DNA of 64,000 nt, taken from assembly GCF_017874455.1 (NCBI RefSeq), contig NZ_JAGGLN010000006.1, forward strand, positions 1-64,000, given 5' to 3'. The DNA is from Methanobacterium aggregans (GTDB lineage Archaea; Methanobacteriota; Methanobacteria; Methanobacteriales; Methanobacteriaceae). Shown here piece by piece: positions 8,767 to 17,433 of the stretch (the first letter of the stretch is position 1; every line of letters starts with the position of its first letter). The position numbers and the translations under genes are program-made. The notes under the pieces were generated by a model that was not told the DNA's origin, ran no database searches, and was given only the letters and a program-made list of their open reading frames with translations.

Positions 8767-10260
8767 TTAGAGATCTTCGGGTTTTGATGGAACCTCTGAA
8801 TTTTCAATTTCTGAATTTTCATGGGACAGTAGTATGAAGATCAATATTAAAATACTTATCACAACCCCCATTAGGAATGCATCATGAAAACCTGTTAAAA
8901 GAGTGTTTACAGGTGCACTCATCTGAAAGGCACCATTTGAGGTCATACCTTCAATATTTGAAGAATTAGTTTTTATAGTTGCTTCAAAGACTGTTTCGAA
9001 CAATACAACACCCATTACAAGGCCCAAATATTTGCCTGTGTTCAAGAGGCTTGAAACAGAGCCCATTTTTTCAGCTTTACTGTGGCTCATTACCTGTTTG
9101 GTATTTGCAGGTGAAAATATTCCCTCTGAAAGTGATCTAACAGCAAGTGCAATGAATATGAACACAATACCAATAGTCTGGTTTAGAAGGGTAAAAAGAA
9201 TCAGTGCAACAGTCAGTGTTATGCCCGCTATGATTGTGGGGATACGTGAACCAAACTTATCTGATATGCGGCCGGAAATTGGGCCTGCAAAGATGATGAG
9301 CAGGGTTGGTGCAAGGATCAGAAGACCTGCAAAATCTGTACTGTAACCCATAACAAGTTCCAGGTAAAATGGCAGTAAAAAAATCGTTCCAGTAAGGACT
9401 GTGCTTATCAGGAAAGCTGCAGTTATTGAAAAGCTAAGCTGCAAATTTTTTAAGAGTGAAACATCAAAGAGAGGACAGGCCTGCCTGGACTCCCACACAA
9501 AGAATATCACTGTAATGATAACTGAAAGTGAAAATGTGCCCATAATAAGTGGAGAAGTCCATCCTATTGTTTTACCAAGTTCAAGTGGCAGGATCAGGTT
9601 CATAACTGCAAGAAAAACCAGAAGTGAACCTGCCAAATCAAATTTGGGCCGTTTTTTGGTTATTTCCTCATGGGGAATCACAGTTCTAACCATGTAAATT
9701 GCAAAGATTCCCATTGGTACTGTGCTGAAAAAGATCCAGTGCCATCCCATATTTTCTGTTATAAAACTTCCAACACCGTATCCAAGTGCAAGTGCAAGGG
9801 TTGTTGCAAGTGAGATGTATCCAAAGGCCCAACCTCTTCTATGGTGTTCGAAATTGGATGATACAAGTGCTGGGGTCATTGAAAGCATCATTGCGGAGCC
9901 CACACCCTGAAATATTCTTGAAGCTATGAGCTGAAAAATATCAAGGGATATGCCACAGAAGTAAGATCCAATTGTAAATAATAGGATTCCATAAAGAAAA
10001 ACCTTTTTATAACCTATGTAATCTCCAAGCCTTCCAAATATCAAGAGAAAACTTGTTAAAATAATTAAATGGGCCACAACAACCCATGAAACCATTCCAG
10101 TACCAATATCCAGATATTGGGAGATTGTTGGAAGGGATATGGTTACAATTCCTGCGCTGAAGGACCATATAAACATGGGTAATGCAAGAGTAAAAATTGT
10201 TAGCCTTTCACGGGTTTTGGAGTTTTTTACATTATTTTTACCATAATCCACGTTTCCCAC
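8767..10260 (-). CDS. MFS multidrug-type efflux transporter (DHA2 family)
   Basis: The 497-residue membrane protein has about 14 hydrophobic segments, as in the EmrB/QacA group. The MFS loop 2-3 motif is GRLGDYIGYKKVFLYG (residues near 76-91), motif B is ASRIFQGVGSAMM, and motif C-like GYGVGSFITENMGWHWIFF follows. Such pumps export drugs or metabolites in exchange for protons. It lies alone between the convergent substrate-binding protein gene and a divergent phosphatase gene. A second, less similar family member is encoded at 37581-39002. The transported compound is unknown. Confidence 0.85.
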   Translation of the reverse strand: MGNVDYGKNNVKNSKTRERLTIFTLALPMFIWSFSAGIVTISLPTISQYLDIGTGMVSWVVVAHLIILTSFLLIFGRLGDYIGYKKVFLYGILLFTIGSYFCGISLDIFQLIASRIFQGVGSAMMLSMTPALVSSNFEHHRRGWAFGYISLATTLALALGYGVGSFITENMGWHWIFFSTVPMGIFAIYMVRTVIPHEEITKKRPKFDLAGSLLVFLAVMNLILPLELGKTIGWTSPLIMGTFSLSVIITVIFFVWESRQACPLFDVSLLKNLQLSFSITAAFLISTVLTGTIFLLPFYLELVMGYSTDFAGLLILAPTLLIIFAGPISGRISDKFGSRIPTIIAGITLTVALILFTLLNQTIGIVFIFIALAVRSLSEGIFSPANTKQVMSHSKAEKMGSVSSLLNTGKYLGLVMGVVLFETVFEATIKTNSSNIEGMTSNGAFQMSAPVNTLLTGFHDAFLMGVVISILILIFILLSHENSEIENSEVPSKPEDL

Positions 10261-10494
10261 ACAATCTCTCCTTCTATAAACTCCCTTAATCTTTATTATA
10301 TTTAATATAACCTATGTAAATTTCAAGTAAAGCTAATTCATATACTTTCATTGAAGAAGATAGGATATATTTTTTTAATTTAAATCCTTGAATCCCCATG
10401 AGGGTTATAGGTATGTGATCTTATTCTCAAAATAATAATCCAGTTTCCAACAATTCCTACAAGTACAAATACTAAAAAAACACAAATTAATATT

Positions 10495-11268
10495 ATGGGT
10501 CTGTACAATGGAAAACTTATAGAACTACCTAAAAAGGGCCGTGCACTTATTGTAACGGACTTACATGGTAACTTAGAGGATTTCAACAGATTTATTCAGA
10601 TATGGAAAGATTTTAAGGATGTTAATGATTACTTCATAATAACCGGCGATCTCATACATGCCATGGGTGCTGAAGACGACAGATCCCTGGAACTTCTGGA
10701 TTATGTGAAGTCCCACTGCGAAACCTTCAGAAACTTTCACTTACTCCTTGGAAACCATGAATGGGCAACCATTTCAGATGTTTCAATTTACAAGGGCGGA
10801 GTTAACCAAACCCTGAGCTTCGAAGTTCTCCTCAAGGGAAAATTTGGAGCTAAGTGGAGGGAAAAATTGGATGAATACACAGATTTCCTGGAAAAACTTC
10901 CAGTAGCAGTTAGAACTCAAAACAAAGTGTTTATAAGCCATGCAGGACCTCCTAAGGATGTTAAAAGTGTCAAAAACCTTGTGAACATTGCAGATGGGGG
11001 TTACCTTGGAAATACTAATCTATTTCAGATACTGTGGAACCGCTATGGAGATTACTCCAAAAAAGATTTGGACTGTTTTTTAAAGGTTGTAAATTGTAAT
11101 GCCATGATAGTGGGCCACACACCAGTTGATGGAATTAAGTTGATTGGTAAAAAACAGTTGATAGTTTCCTCAAGCTACAGCAGGGGTAAAAAGGCTTATG
11201 TTGAACTGGATCTTAGAGAAAAAATAGGAGATGCTGAAGATCTGTTGAAAATGGTCAGATACATATAA
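10495..11268 (+). CDS. PPP-type metallophosphatase (calcineurin-like)
   Basis: All metal-site motifs of the phosphoprotein-phosphatase/diadenosine-tetraphosphatase group are present in this 257-residue protein: TDLHGN (residues near 22-27), TGDLIHAMG near 49-57, LGNHEW near 86-91, ISHAGPP near 143 and VGHTPVDG near 205. The variants DLHGN and GNHE are those of protein Ser/Thr phosphatases and ApaH-like enzymes. With FHA proteins encoded on both sides (6150 and the neighbour at 11277), a role in protein dephosphorylation is attractive but unproved. No ribosome site precedes the ATG, so the message may be leaderless. Confidence 0.8.
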   Translation: MGLYNGKLIELPKKGRALIVTDLHGNLEDFNRFIQIWKDFKDVNDYFIITGDLIHAMGAEDDRSLELLDYVKSHCETFRNFHLLLGNHEWATISDVSIYKGGVNQTLSFEVLLKGKFGAKWREKLDEYTDFLEKLPVAVRTQNKVFISHAGPPKDVKSVKNLVNIADGGYLGNTNLFQILWNRYGDYSKKDLDCFLKVVNCNAMIVGHTPVDGIKLIGKKQLIVSSSYSRGKKAYVELDLREKIGDAEDLLKMVRYI

Positions 11269-11276
11269 TACATAAT

Positions 11277-11828
11277 TCAGGGGATCAGATTTTTTTCATG
11301 GTACTCAAGATCTAATATCTTTGCAACCACTATATTGTCCCCATCATTTAGTTTAACCCTTTCACGACCCTTAAGTTCATGTTCATTTATTTTTGTACCA
11401 TTTTTAGTGTTTAAATCTTCTATAAAAAAGCCTTCTAAGGTTCTAATGATTTTTAAGTGTTCTTTACCCACAAACAACAGATTGTCTGGAGATGTAACCC
11501 CTAAAAAATCTTCTCTTCCAAGAACTGTTTCAGCACCCCTTATTGAAATCTTTTCAGAATTTGGAAGCATGAGCATCCCATGAGTTCTTTCAGGGACTGT
11601 GAAACGTGTTAATGTGTTCTTCAAAATTTTAGGTTCTGGTGAAAAATGTTTGTATATCTTTTCAACAGCCAAACCAAGTATTAAAGCCATTAATAATGCA
11701 AATAGGATGTCCAGCCACTGATTCTGGAGCCAAAGCACCACTGAATTTGTGTTAAAAACTGTGAATATCAACAAAACTGCAGTAAAACTGGATAATAACA
11801 AGTTCATGGATAGATTAAGCAGTGACAT
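11277..11828 (-). CDS. Membrane-anchored FHA domain protein (paralog 2)
   Basis: It has two N-terminal membrane helices and then a C-terminal FHA domain with TVLGREDF, LFVGKEHLKI, IEDLNTKNGTKINEHEL and VKLNDGDNIVVAKIL. The match to the FHA protein at 6150-6698 runs along the whole domain, so the two are paralogs. The ATG at 11828 (183 residues) follows GGGGAG by about nine bases; an in-frame TTG at 11855 is less likely. The gene is downstream of, and on the same strand as, the VWA and MoxR genes, and it ends a few bases from the convergent PPP phosphatase gene. Confidence 0.78.
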   Translation of the reverse strand: MSLLNLSMNLLLSSFTAVLLIFTVFNTNSVVLWLQNQWLDILFALLMALILGLAVEKIYKHFSPEPKILKNTLTRFTVPERTHGMLMLPNSEKISIRGAETVLGREDFLGVTSPDNLLFVGKEHLKIIRTLEGFFIEDLNTKNGTKINEHELKGRERVKLNDGDNIVVAKILDLEYHEKNLIP

Positions 11829-12027
11829 TAAAGACACTCCCCAACATTTCTTCAAATACCTGGTTTTATTTATAAATATTATGATTATTATTTTTTACCC
11901 ATGAATTTCTTGAAGATCAGTTTTCACATAATTCAAGCTTTAAAAATTTTTAAAATTGAATTTAAAAATAGATCATACGGTTTTTTTCATGTAAATCTTC
12001 ATGGAATTTAGGAATGGTGTTTTCAGT

Positions 12028-13194
12028 TCATATGTTCATCACAAGATCTGCAAGCTGGCTGAGATTCCTCACTTCGAAAAAATCAGCTCCAGCATCTTCG
12101 TAGTAGGAAACACAGCTGTCAACAACGTTCCACTTATTACGGGCTTCAGGGTTAAGCACAATAACTCTCTTCGCCCTTCGAGCTATCTCTTCAAGGACAT
12201 CTGCACTTAAAGGTTTTTTACCGGATTTTGGCCCGGCCCAGTCCCTGCAGTCACTTAAAATCAGGACATAGGATTTATTGTTAATGTTTGCCTGGTTCTG
12301 GAAGCTTTTAAATGCAGTGTACATGTTGGATGTGCCATGTATCATGCTGCTTTTCTGCCTCAAATCCTGAACCTTAACGAATGCATCAATCAAATTGACC
12401 TCTTCAAGGGCAGATGTTGTTTCAAGGGTTTTGTTGTCGAAATCAAATATTCTAGCACGATTGAAGGATGTTTGAGCTGCGTAGACCATGCAAAAAAACC
12501 AGCTGCTTATCCAGTCACAGGAACCACTGACATCGTTCAGGAAGATGTGTTCATTCTTTTTGATCTTGGGTTTGCTCCTGACAAGATCTATAAGTGTTCC
12601 ACCGTACTTGAGGTTTTTACGCATTGTCCTGCGGATATCTGGCCGCATGTTACGGGATTCATTACGTCTGCGGGCTCTTTTATTGGCTATTTTCCTTCCA
12701 AGCTTCTGACATAGATCCAGAAGTTCTGGTTCAAATGAATTCAGCTTGGTTATGTCCCTTTGAAGAAGTTCAGATTCATCAAACTCATTCTTGAGGTTTT
12801 CATCCAGAGGGGGCATGTAATCAAAACCATCAAGAGCAGATTTTTCAGCCTCCACCTTTTCAGGTTCCATCACCTTGAAGGAGTAGTTATAGGCCTTCAA
12901 GAACCTTTTTGAATTGTAACGCTTTTTGGATGAGTTTGTGATTTCTTCTTCACTTTCTTTAGTTGTATCTGATTCTCCTGGATGAAAAAGAGAATCAAAG
13001 GCTTTTTCAAAGGTTGGAAACTGTCTTCTGTCCTTCAAGTATATGGCTGCAAGCGCATCCCTCAATACGTCTTCATTTTCATTTGAATCCTTTTTTAAAA
13101 GTTTATAAGCTTCAATTGCAGTTTGCGTGCTTCTCACACTTGCAGGAATGCCCTTTTCCCTTAAAAGTCCTGAAAATTTGACTATTTTATCCAT
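12028..13194 (-). CDS. VWA domain protein (CoxE-like), partner of MoxR
   Basis: The 388-residue protein has an N-terminal helical region (KFSGLLREKGIPASVRSTQTAIEAY, then DALAAIYLKDRRQFPTFEKAFDSLF) typical of CoxE-type proteins and a C-terminal von Willebrand A domain. The MIDAS-like motif is LNDVSGSCDW (D-x-S-x-S), with later HGTSNMYTAF (Thr) and LILSDCRDW (Asp). These proteins work with MoxR AAA+ ATPases in metal insertion or complex assembly. The gene follows the MoxR gene by 81 bases on the same strand. The ATG at 13194 is chosen over a TTG at 13209. Confidence 0.85.
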   Translation of the reverse strand: MDKIVKFSGLLREKGIPASVRSTQTAIEAYKLLKKDSNENEDVLRDALAAIYLKDRRQFPTFEKAFDSLFHPGESDTTKESEEEITNSSKKRYNSKRFLKAYNYSFKVMEPEKVEAEKSALDGFDYMPPLDENLKNEFDESELLQRDITKLNSFEPELLDLCQKLGRKIANKRARRRNESRNMRPDIRRTMRKNLKYGGTLIDLVRSKPKIKKNEHIFLNDVSGSCDWISSWFFCMVYAAQTSFNRARIFDFDNKTLETTSALEEVNLIDAFVKVQDLRQKSSMIHGTSNMYTAFKSFQNQANINNKSYVLILSDCRDWAGPKSGKKPLSADVLEEIARRAKRVIVLNPEARNKWNVVDSCVSYYEDAGADFFEVRNLSQLADLVMNI

Positions 13195-13275
13195 AAAAAC
13201 CTGTTCCAATCATTTTTTTTAGGATCAGAATATTCACTTTCACGGGATGAAAGAGAAGGTATTTTTTCAGCCTAT

Positions 13276-14148
13276 TCACTTCTTGGAGTGGAAGAGCTCC
13301 TTCAAAACCTTTTTTTTATCATCTTCACTTTTTAGGACAACACCAACAGTTTTTTTAAGTGTTGCATCGTTTCCATCAGAACTTCCAAATGCCCTAACAG
13401 TTTTAACCCAATCCACAGTGGCCCTGATGGATGGTTTTTTAGTGAGGTTAAGCTTTCTGATACTTTGAATCATTCTCACAACTTTTTTCAACATTTCTGG
13501 TGATGCATCAGGCACTCTGGACTTTACAATTGATAATTCTCTCTCAAAAGAAGGATAATCTATGTATAAAAACAGGCATCTATCCTTGGTTTCATCAAGA
13601 AGCATCCTCTGGGAGTTGGATGTGAGTATAACCATGAGGTCGTTCTGCAGGCTGAAAGTTCCAAGGTCGTTGACTGTGATCTGGCCCTCTCCAAGTGCCT
13701 GAAGGAGAAAACTTTCAACTTCCTCATCAGCCTTATCGATCTCATCTATAAGGATCACTGAAGGTTTTTCATTCATAAAGGCAGACAAAAGAGGTCTTTT
13801 AATGAAAAATTCACCACTGAAAACATCATCATCCCTATTGGTTCCTTCAGTTTTTGTTATTTTGGACATTTCAAGGTGTAAAAGCTGTTTCTGATAGTTC
13901 CACTCCCCAACTATCTGCTCGAAGGTGATCCCCTCGTAGCACTGCACCCTAAAAAAATCCCTTCCAAATGCCCTTGCAACTGCTTTGGAAAGCTCAGTTT
14001 TACCCACACCTGGCGGACCCTCAACAAGCACTGGTTTTTTAAGTTTTAAGGCCAAAAAAATAGTTGTAGCAATGCTGTCGTCAGGAATGTAGTTACTTTC
14101 ATTTAAAACCTGTTTTAAGGTTTCTATAGTTAGATCTTCATCTTTCAT
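13276..14148 (-). CDS. MoxR-family AAA+ ATPase
   Basis: The 290-residue protein has Walker A GPPGVGKTELS near residues 43-53, Walker B VILIDEIDKAD near 131-141, sensor 1 VILTSNSQR near 172 and the MoxR-typical FIKRPLLSAF and QALGEGQI segments. MoxR ATPases act as chaperones that, with VWA proteins, activate or assemble metalloenzymes and other complexes. The VWA partner is immediately downstream. It lacks the long C-terminal lid of RavA-type members. Upstream on the same strand lie an unknown small gene, a TIR-like gene and a ferredoxin gene. Confidence 0.9.
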   Translation of the reverse strand: MKDEDLTIETLKQVLNESNYIPDDSIATTIFLALKLKKPVLVEGPPGVGKTELSKAVARAFGRDFFRVQCYEGITFEQIVGEWNYQKQLLHLEMSKITKTEGTNRDDDVFSGEFFIKRPLLSAFMNEKPSVILIDEIDKADEEVESFLLQALGEGQITVNDLGTFSLQNDLMVILTSNSQRMLLDETKDRCLFLYIDYPSFERELSIVKSRVPDASPEMLKKVVRMIQSIRKLNLTKKPSIRATVDWVKTVRAFGSSDGNDATLKKTVGVVLKSEDDKKKVLKELFHSKK

Positions 14149-14252
14149 AGTTAATCATCAATTTATGAACAGATACCTATAAATGATTTCTCCTTGGATA
14201 TACTGCCACGATTTTCTATTCCTATTTAATTCAGAAACAATTCAATGAGTGA

Positions 14253-14516
14253 TTAATTAAATTCTTTTTCGAGTTTAAGACTAAGTTCACGGTTTTTATC
14301 TTCATCCTGAAGCCAGATCTTAACTTCCCTCCAGACCTCATTGCACCTGTCAGAAGCATCCCTACCAATGGCCCTGCGAACTGCAAGGTCAACTTCTTTT
14401 CTCTCTTCCTTTGAACCTGGATTTATTCCAATTTCTCCCAAAAATTCCTTCATATGCCTTATGTAGCAGCTCATACCTATCAAATCCCCCTTGCTTTCAA
14501 TGACATGATCCTTCAA
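14253..14516 (-). CDS. Small uncharacterised helical protein
   Basis: The 87-residue soluble protein is rich in charged residues and probably all helix. It contains MSCYIRHMKEFLGEIG, then VDLAVRRAIGRDASDRCNEVWREVKIWL, and an acidic-basic tail. I do not recognise a family. It lies 51 bases after the TIR-like gene and 104 bases before the MoxR gene on the same strand, so it may belong to their transcription unit. Three cysteine or histidine residues are scattered and form no motif. Confidence that it is a real gene rests on length, codon pattern and context. Confidence 0.6.
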   Translation of the reverse strand: MKDHVIESKGDLIGMSCYIRHMKEFLGEIGINPGSKEERKEVDLAVRRAIGRDASDRCNEVWREVKIWLQDEDKNRELSLKLEKEFN

Positions 14517-14567
14517 AAAATAAAGAAATAAATTTTATAATAACGTCATGGTAAAATCAAGTAACCA

Positions 14568-14984
14568 TCAATCATCGTATTCATCATAATCATCGTAAGG
14601 TCCGCTTTTGCGTATATTATCCACCACACAATGGGTGTTCCATCCAACAACCCCTGAAGCCATTGATTCAAGGTTTCCAGGCACATCTTCCATACCCCAT
14701 GGTCTGATAACAACCACGGGTTTTTCAAGTTCCATGGCCACATCCATCTGCATCTTGATAAGCGCACTGTTCTTGGAGTAAAGACCAGATAGAATTACAA
14801 CCACATCAACAGGCTCAATCTGTTTGTAAATATCATCTTTCAAGTTTTTTCCAGGAACGGAATAGTTTTCCCACTGAAAATCATAGGAATCATTGAGTTT
14901 ATCAATGAATCTTGTGTACTCCTCATCTTCCTCAGAGATATGACTCACGAATATTTTATAAGTATTCAATTCTTCTTCAAACAC
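14568..14984 (-). CDS. TIR-like (MTH538/DUF1863-type) protein
   Basis: The 138-residue protein reads as a flavodoxin-like TIR-related domain: KIFVSHISEEDEEYTRFIDKL at residues 9-29, an NYSVPGKNLKDDIYKQIEPVDVVVILSGLYSKNSALIKMQMDVAMELEKPVVVIRPWG core, and an acidic DDYDEYDD tail. The pattern matches the MTH538/ThsB-type family; ThsB in Thoeris antiviral defence is a family relative. The start is a GTG with GGAGGT seven bases before it. A ferredoxin gene lies 27 bases upstream. I see no ThsA-like NADase gene here, so defence is not shown. Confidence 0.75.
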   Translation of the reverse strand: MFEEELNTYKIFVSHISEEDEEYTRFIDKLNDSYDFQWENYSVPGKNLKDDIYKQIEPVDVVVILSGLYSKNSALIKMQMDVAMELEKPVVVIRPWGMEDVPGNLESMASGVVGWNTHCVVDNIRKSGPYDDYDEYDD

Positions 14985-15011
14985 AAAGGAAACCTCCGTT
15001 TAACCACATTT

Positions 15012-15242
15012 CTAAATCACTTCAGCCCCATCTTCATAGACATGGATACACATAACAGGACAGCTTTCTGCAGCATCAATACAGCAGTCTGCATCTTCAA
15101 GTTCAAGTTCTTCAACTTCGGCCTTTTCGGAACCTTTAATATGTGCAAAAGCATCTTCAGCCAATTCAAAGTATTCTGGACACAGATCTTCACAGGTTCC
15201 ACATGATGTGCATTTGTTTCTCTCAATGGTTACCTTAAACAT
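15012..15242 (-). CDS. Single-cluster ferredoxin
   Basis: The 76-residue acidic protein has C11-x2-C14-x2-C17-x3-C21-P and, near the end, C53/C54 and C61-P. This matches archaeal one-cluster ferredoxins in which C11, C14, C17 and C61 hold a [4Fe-4S] or [3Fe-4S] cluster while C21 and the C53/54 position may form a disulfide. It carries electrons in the cytoplasm. The start at 15242 (MFKVTI) has GGAGAT at the right distance; a longer frame to 15311 has no ribosome site. It is the first gene of the run leading into the TIR-like and MoxR genes. Confidence 0.88.
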   Translation of the reverse strand: MFKVTIERNKCTSCGTCEDLCPEYFELAEDAFAHIKGSEKAEVEELELEDADCCIDAAESCPVMCIHVYEDGAEVI

Positions 15243-15497
15243 GTTTGTATCTCCATTCTTTTCATGAAATTCAGTTGGAATTAATTCAGAATTCTTCAAT
15301 TCAATGCACATTTAATACATCTCTAAACAAGGTTTCTTTAGATAAATTAAATTCATGTATCAAATGTTATAAGAACCTACAACTTTATATTAAAATGAAG
15401 TTTTTAATACTTATTTGGGTTCGCCTTGAACTGATTATGTGTATTAAAACTATTGATAAATTTATCATTAATAAAATTCTGTTAACCAGGAGATACC

Positions 15498-16340
15498 ATG
15501 AAAAACCATTTTAAACTCGCAGTGTGCCAGATGGACGTGTTGGACAACAAAGAAGTGAATGTAAAAAGAGCTGTGAAGATGATAGAATCTGCTGCCCAAA
15601 ATAAGGCTGAAATGGTTTTACTGCCTGAAATGTTCAACTGCCCCTACGACAACAGCAAATTCAGGGAGTATGCAGAGTCAGTTGAAAAGAGCAGCACTCT
15701 TGAGAGAATATCGGAGGTTGCTAGAAACTCTGGAGTGTACGTTGTTGCAGGTTCCATCCCTGAACTCGATGATGGAAAACTCTACAACTCCAGTTTCATC
15801 TTCAACAGAAAGGGCGAAATAATGGATGTTCACAGGAAAATGCACCTCTTTGACATCCATGTTCCAGGAGAAATAAGCTTCAGGGAATCTGAAACCCTGA
15901 CTGCCGGAGACAGGATAACAGTGGTTGAAACTGATCTCTGCAAAATTGGGGTTGTTATATGTTATGACATAAGGTTTCCAGAGCTTTCACGTTTAATGGT
16001 GGATAAAGGAGTTGAATTAATCCTGTTACCTGGAGCATTTAACATGACAACTGGTCCTGCCCATTGGGAAGCTTTGATGAGAGTCAGAGCTGTTGATAAT
16101 CAGGTTTACCTTGCAGCTGCCTCTCCCGCAAGAAACGAAGAACTCTCATACGTTGCATACGGCCATTCAATGGTTGTTGATCCATGGGGAAAGATATTGA
16201 GTCGGGCTGGTTCACATGAAGAGATAATATATGCAGAGATAAACTCATCCAGAATTAATGATGTTCGAAATCAGCTTCCCCTTCTAAAAAATAGGCGTGA
16301 AGATATTTACCAGATTACTGAGGTTTATAATCCAAAATAA
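15498..16340 (+). CDS. Nitrilase superfamily amidohydrolase (Nit2/omega-amidase-like)
   Basis: The 280-residue cytoplasmic enzyme shows the Glu-Lys-Cys triad of carbon-nitrogen hydrolases: E in LLPEMF near residue 43, K in HRKMHLFD near 115, and C in VICYDIRFPE near 157. The strong match of YDIRFPELSR and LPGAFNMTTGPAHWEAL to the Nit2/YafV branch suggests hydrolysis of small omega-amides such as alpha-ketoglutaramate or deaminated glutathione, though other amides are possible. GGAGAT precedes the ATG. It is transcribed divergently from the ferredoxin cluster and stands alone. Confidence 0.88.
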   Translation: MKNHFKLAVCQMDVLDNKEVNVKRAVKMIESAAQNKAEMVLLPEMFNCPYDNSKFREYAESVEKSSTLERISEVARNSGVYVVAGSIPELDDGKLYNSSFIFNRKGEIMDVHRKMHLFDIHVPGEISFRESETLTAGDRITVVETDLCKIGVVICYDIRFPELSRLMVDKGVELILLPGAFNMTTGPAHWEALMRVRAVDNQVYLAAASPARNEELSYVAYGHSMVVDPWGKILSRAGSHEEIIYAEINSSRINDVRNQLPLLKNRREDIYQITEVYNPK

Positions 16341-16412
16341 GGAATAATGTTTAATGTAATATTGATGTTTAATGAAGTTGGATAAGGATGGATTCAAGAA
16401 AATTAAATCCAT

Positions 16413-16997
16413 TCATTTACCTATCTTCTTCAAGGCTTTGTTTGCAACCTTCTTGAAATCCTTGTCACCGGTTGCAGCACGTCTGGCCTTTTTAATAGGA
16501 TCTATGGCTCTTTCATCACCTATATCTCCCAGGGCCTTTGTAACAGCAACTCTAACTCCCCAGTCCTCATCGCCCAGGAGTTCTATCAATGGTTCTGTGG
16601 CAGTTTTATCCCCTATTTCGCCAAGGGATTTGGCTGAAAATTTTCTGGCACTCCAATCTTTAGATTTAAGGGCTTCTATAAGGTCAGAAACAACACTGTT
16701 GTCACCTATATCTTTTAGAATGAATGCAGCGTACTTCTGCATGTTACCAGAATCATCCTTCAGGGCATCAAGCAGAGGCTTAATTGCAGGTTTTCCTATT
16801 TTTCCAAGGGATTTGGCTGCATGAAACCTTACATTTGGGTTTTCATCGTTGAGGGATTCAATTAAAGGATCCAAAGCATCGTTTCCACAGTTTCCAAGGG
16901 CTTTTGCAGCTTCAATTCGGATTTCTGGGTCTTCATCATTTAATTTTTCAATAATCTCTTTGATTTCCATGTTACTTGAGTTATCAGAATCTGGCAT
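16413..16997 (-). CDS. HEAT/PBS-lyase repeat protein
   Basis: The 194-residue soluble protein is built from about five to six alpha-helical repeats of 31 residues, each with the D-P-hydrophobic-R-x-x-A-A-x-x-L-G pattern (for example PEIRIEAAKALGNCGNDALDPL, then PNVRFHAAKSLGKIGKPAIKPL). Such proteins form solenoids for protein binding or, in E-Z repeat members, act in cofactor-lyase complexes. The last repeat is basic (KKARRAATGDKDFKKVANKALKKIGK). The ATG at 16997 has GGTGAT five bases before it. No specific partner can be inferred. Confidence 0.85.
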   Translation of the reverse strand: MPDSDNSSNMEIKEIIEKLNDEDPEIRIEAAKALGNCGNDALDPLIESLNDENPNVRFHAAKSLGKIGKPAIKPLLDALKDDSGNMQKYAAFILKDIGDNSVVSDLIEALKSKDWSARKFSAKSLGEIGDKTATEPLIELLGDEDWGVRVAVTKALGDIGDERAIDPIKKARRAATGDKDFKKVANKALKKIGK

Positions 16998-17012
16998 TAA
17001 AATCACCAACAT

Positions 17013-17433
17013 TTTTCTTGTGTATCTTATTTTATAGAATATATGGAGTTTCTTATTAACTTGATATCCATTTTAACTGATTTAATTGGATATCCCTTTT
17101 ATACATTTACCTTAACTGGGCTTGATCTTAAAACTAGTTTTATGTATTTACTCTGTTATTTGGTAGTATAATACCATTTTCATGATCCCCAACTGAAATC
17201 AAGATGAATTCATTGTAAATTTATAAAAATAAACATCATAAAAATATCATAAAAAATAGTTTTCACCATCAAGTACATAATTTATAAATAAAATTAGAAG
17301 TAGAATATCTGGATAAAAAAATAAAAAATTTTACCTGTATTCCTTTGAGGATCTATGAGAACAAGATAATAAGATGTTAATGAAATTGAATTTTAAGGAT
17401 AAAATCAACTAATTTAAGGAGAAAACAAATTAA
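17013..17433. other. AT-rich intergenic region
   Basis: No coding frame, tRNA or strong hairpin is visible. The region holds the divergent promoters of the HEAT-repeat gene and of the phosphoesterase-helicase pair. An AAGGAG lies near 17418, about 14 bases before the phosphoesterase ATG. Confidence 0.5.

Noticed and set aside
14568..15242. A Thoeris defence system
   Set aside because: The TIR-like protein fits the ThsB-related family, but no ThsA (SIR2/SLOG) gene is nearby.
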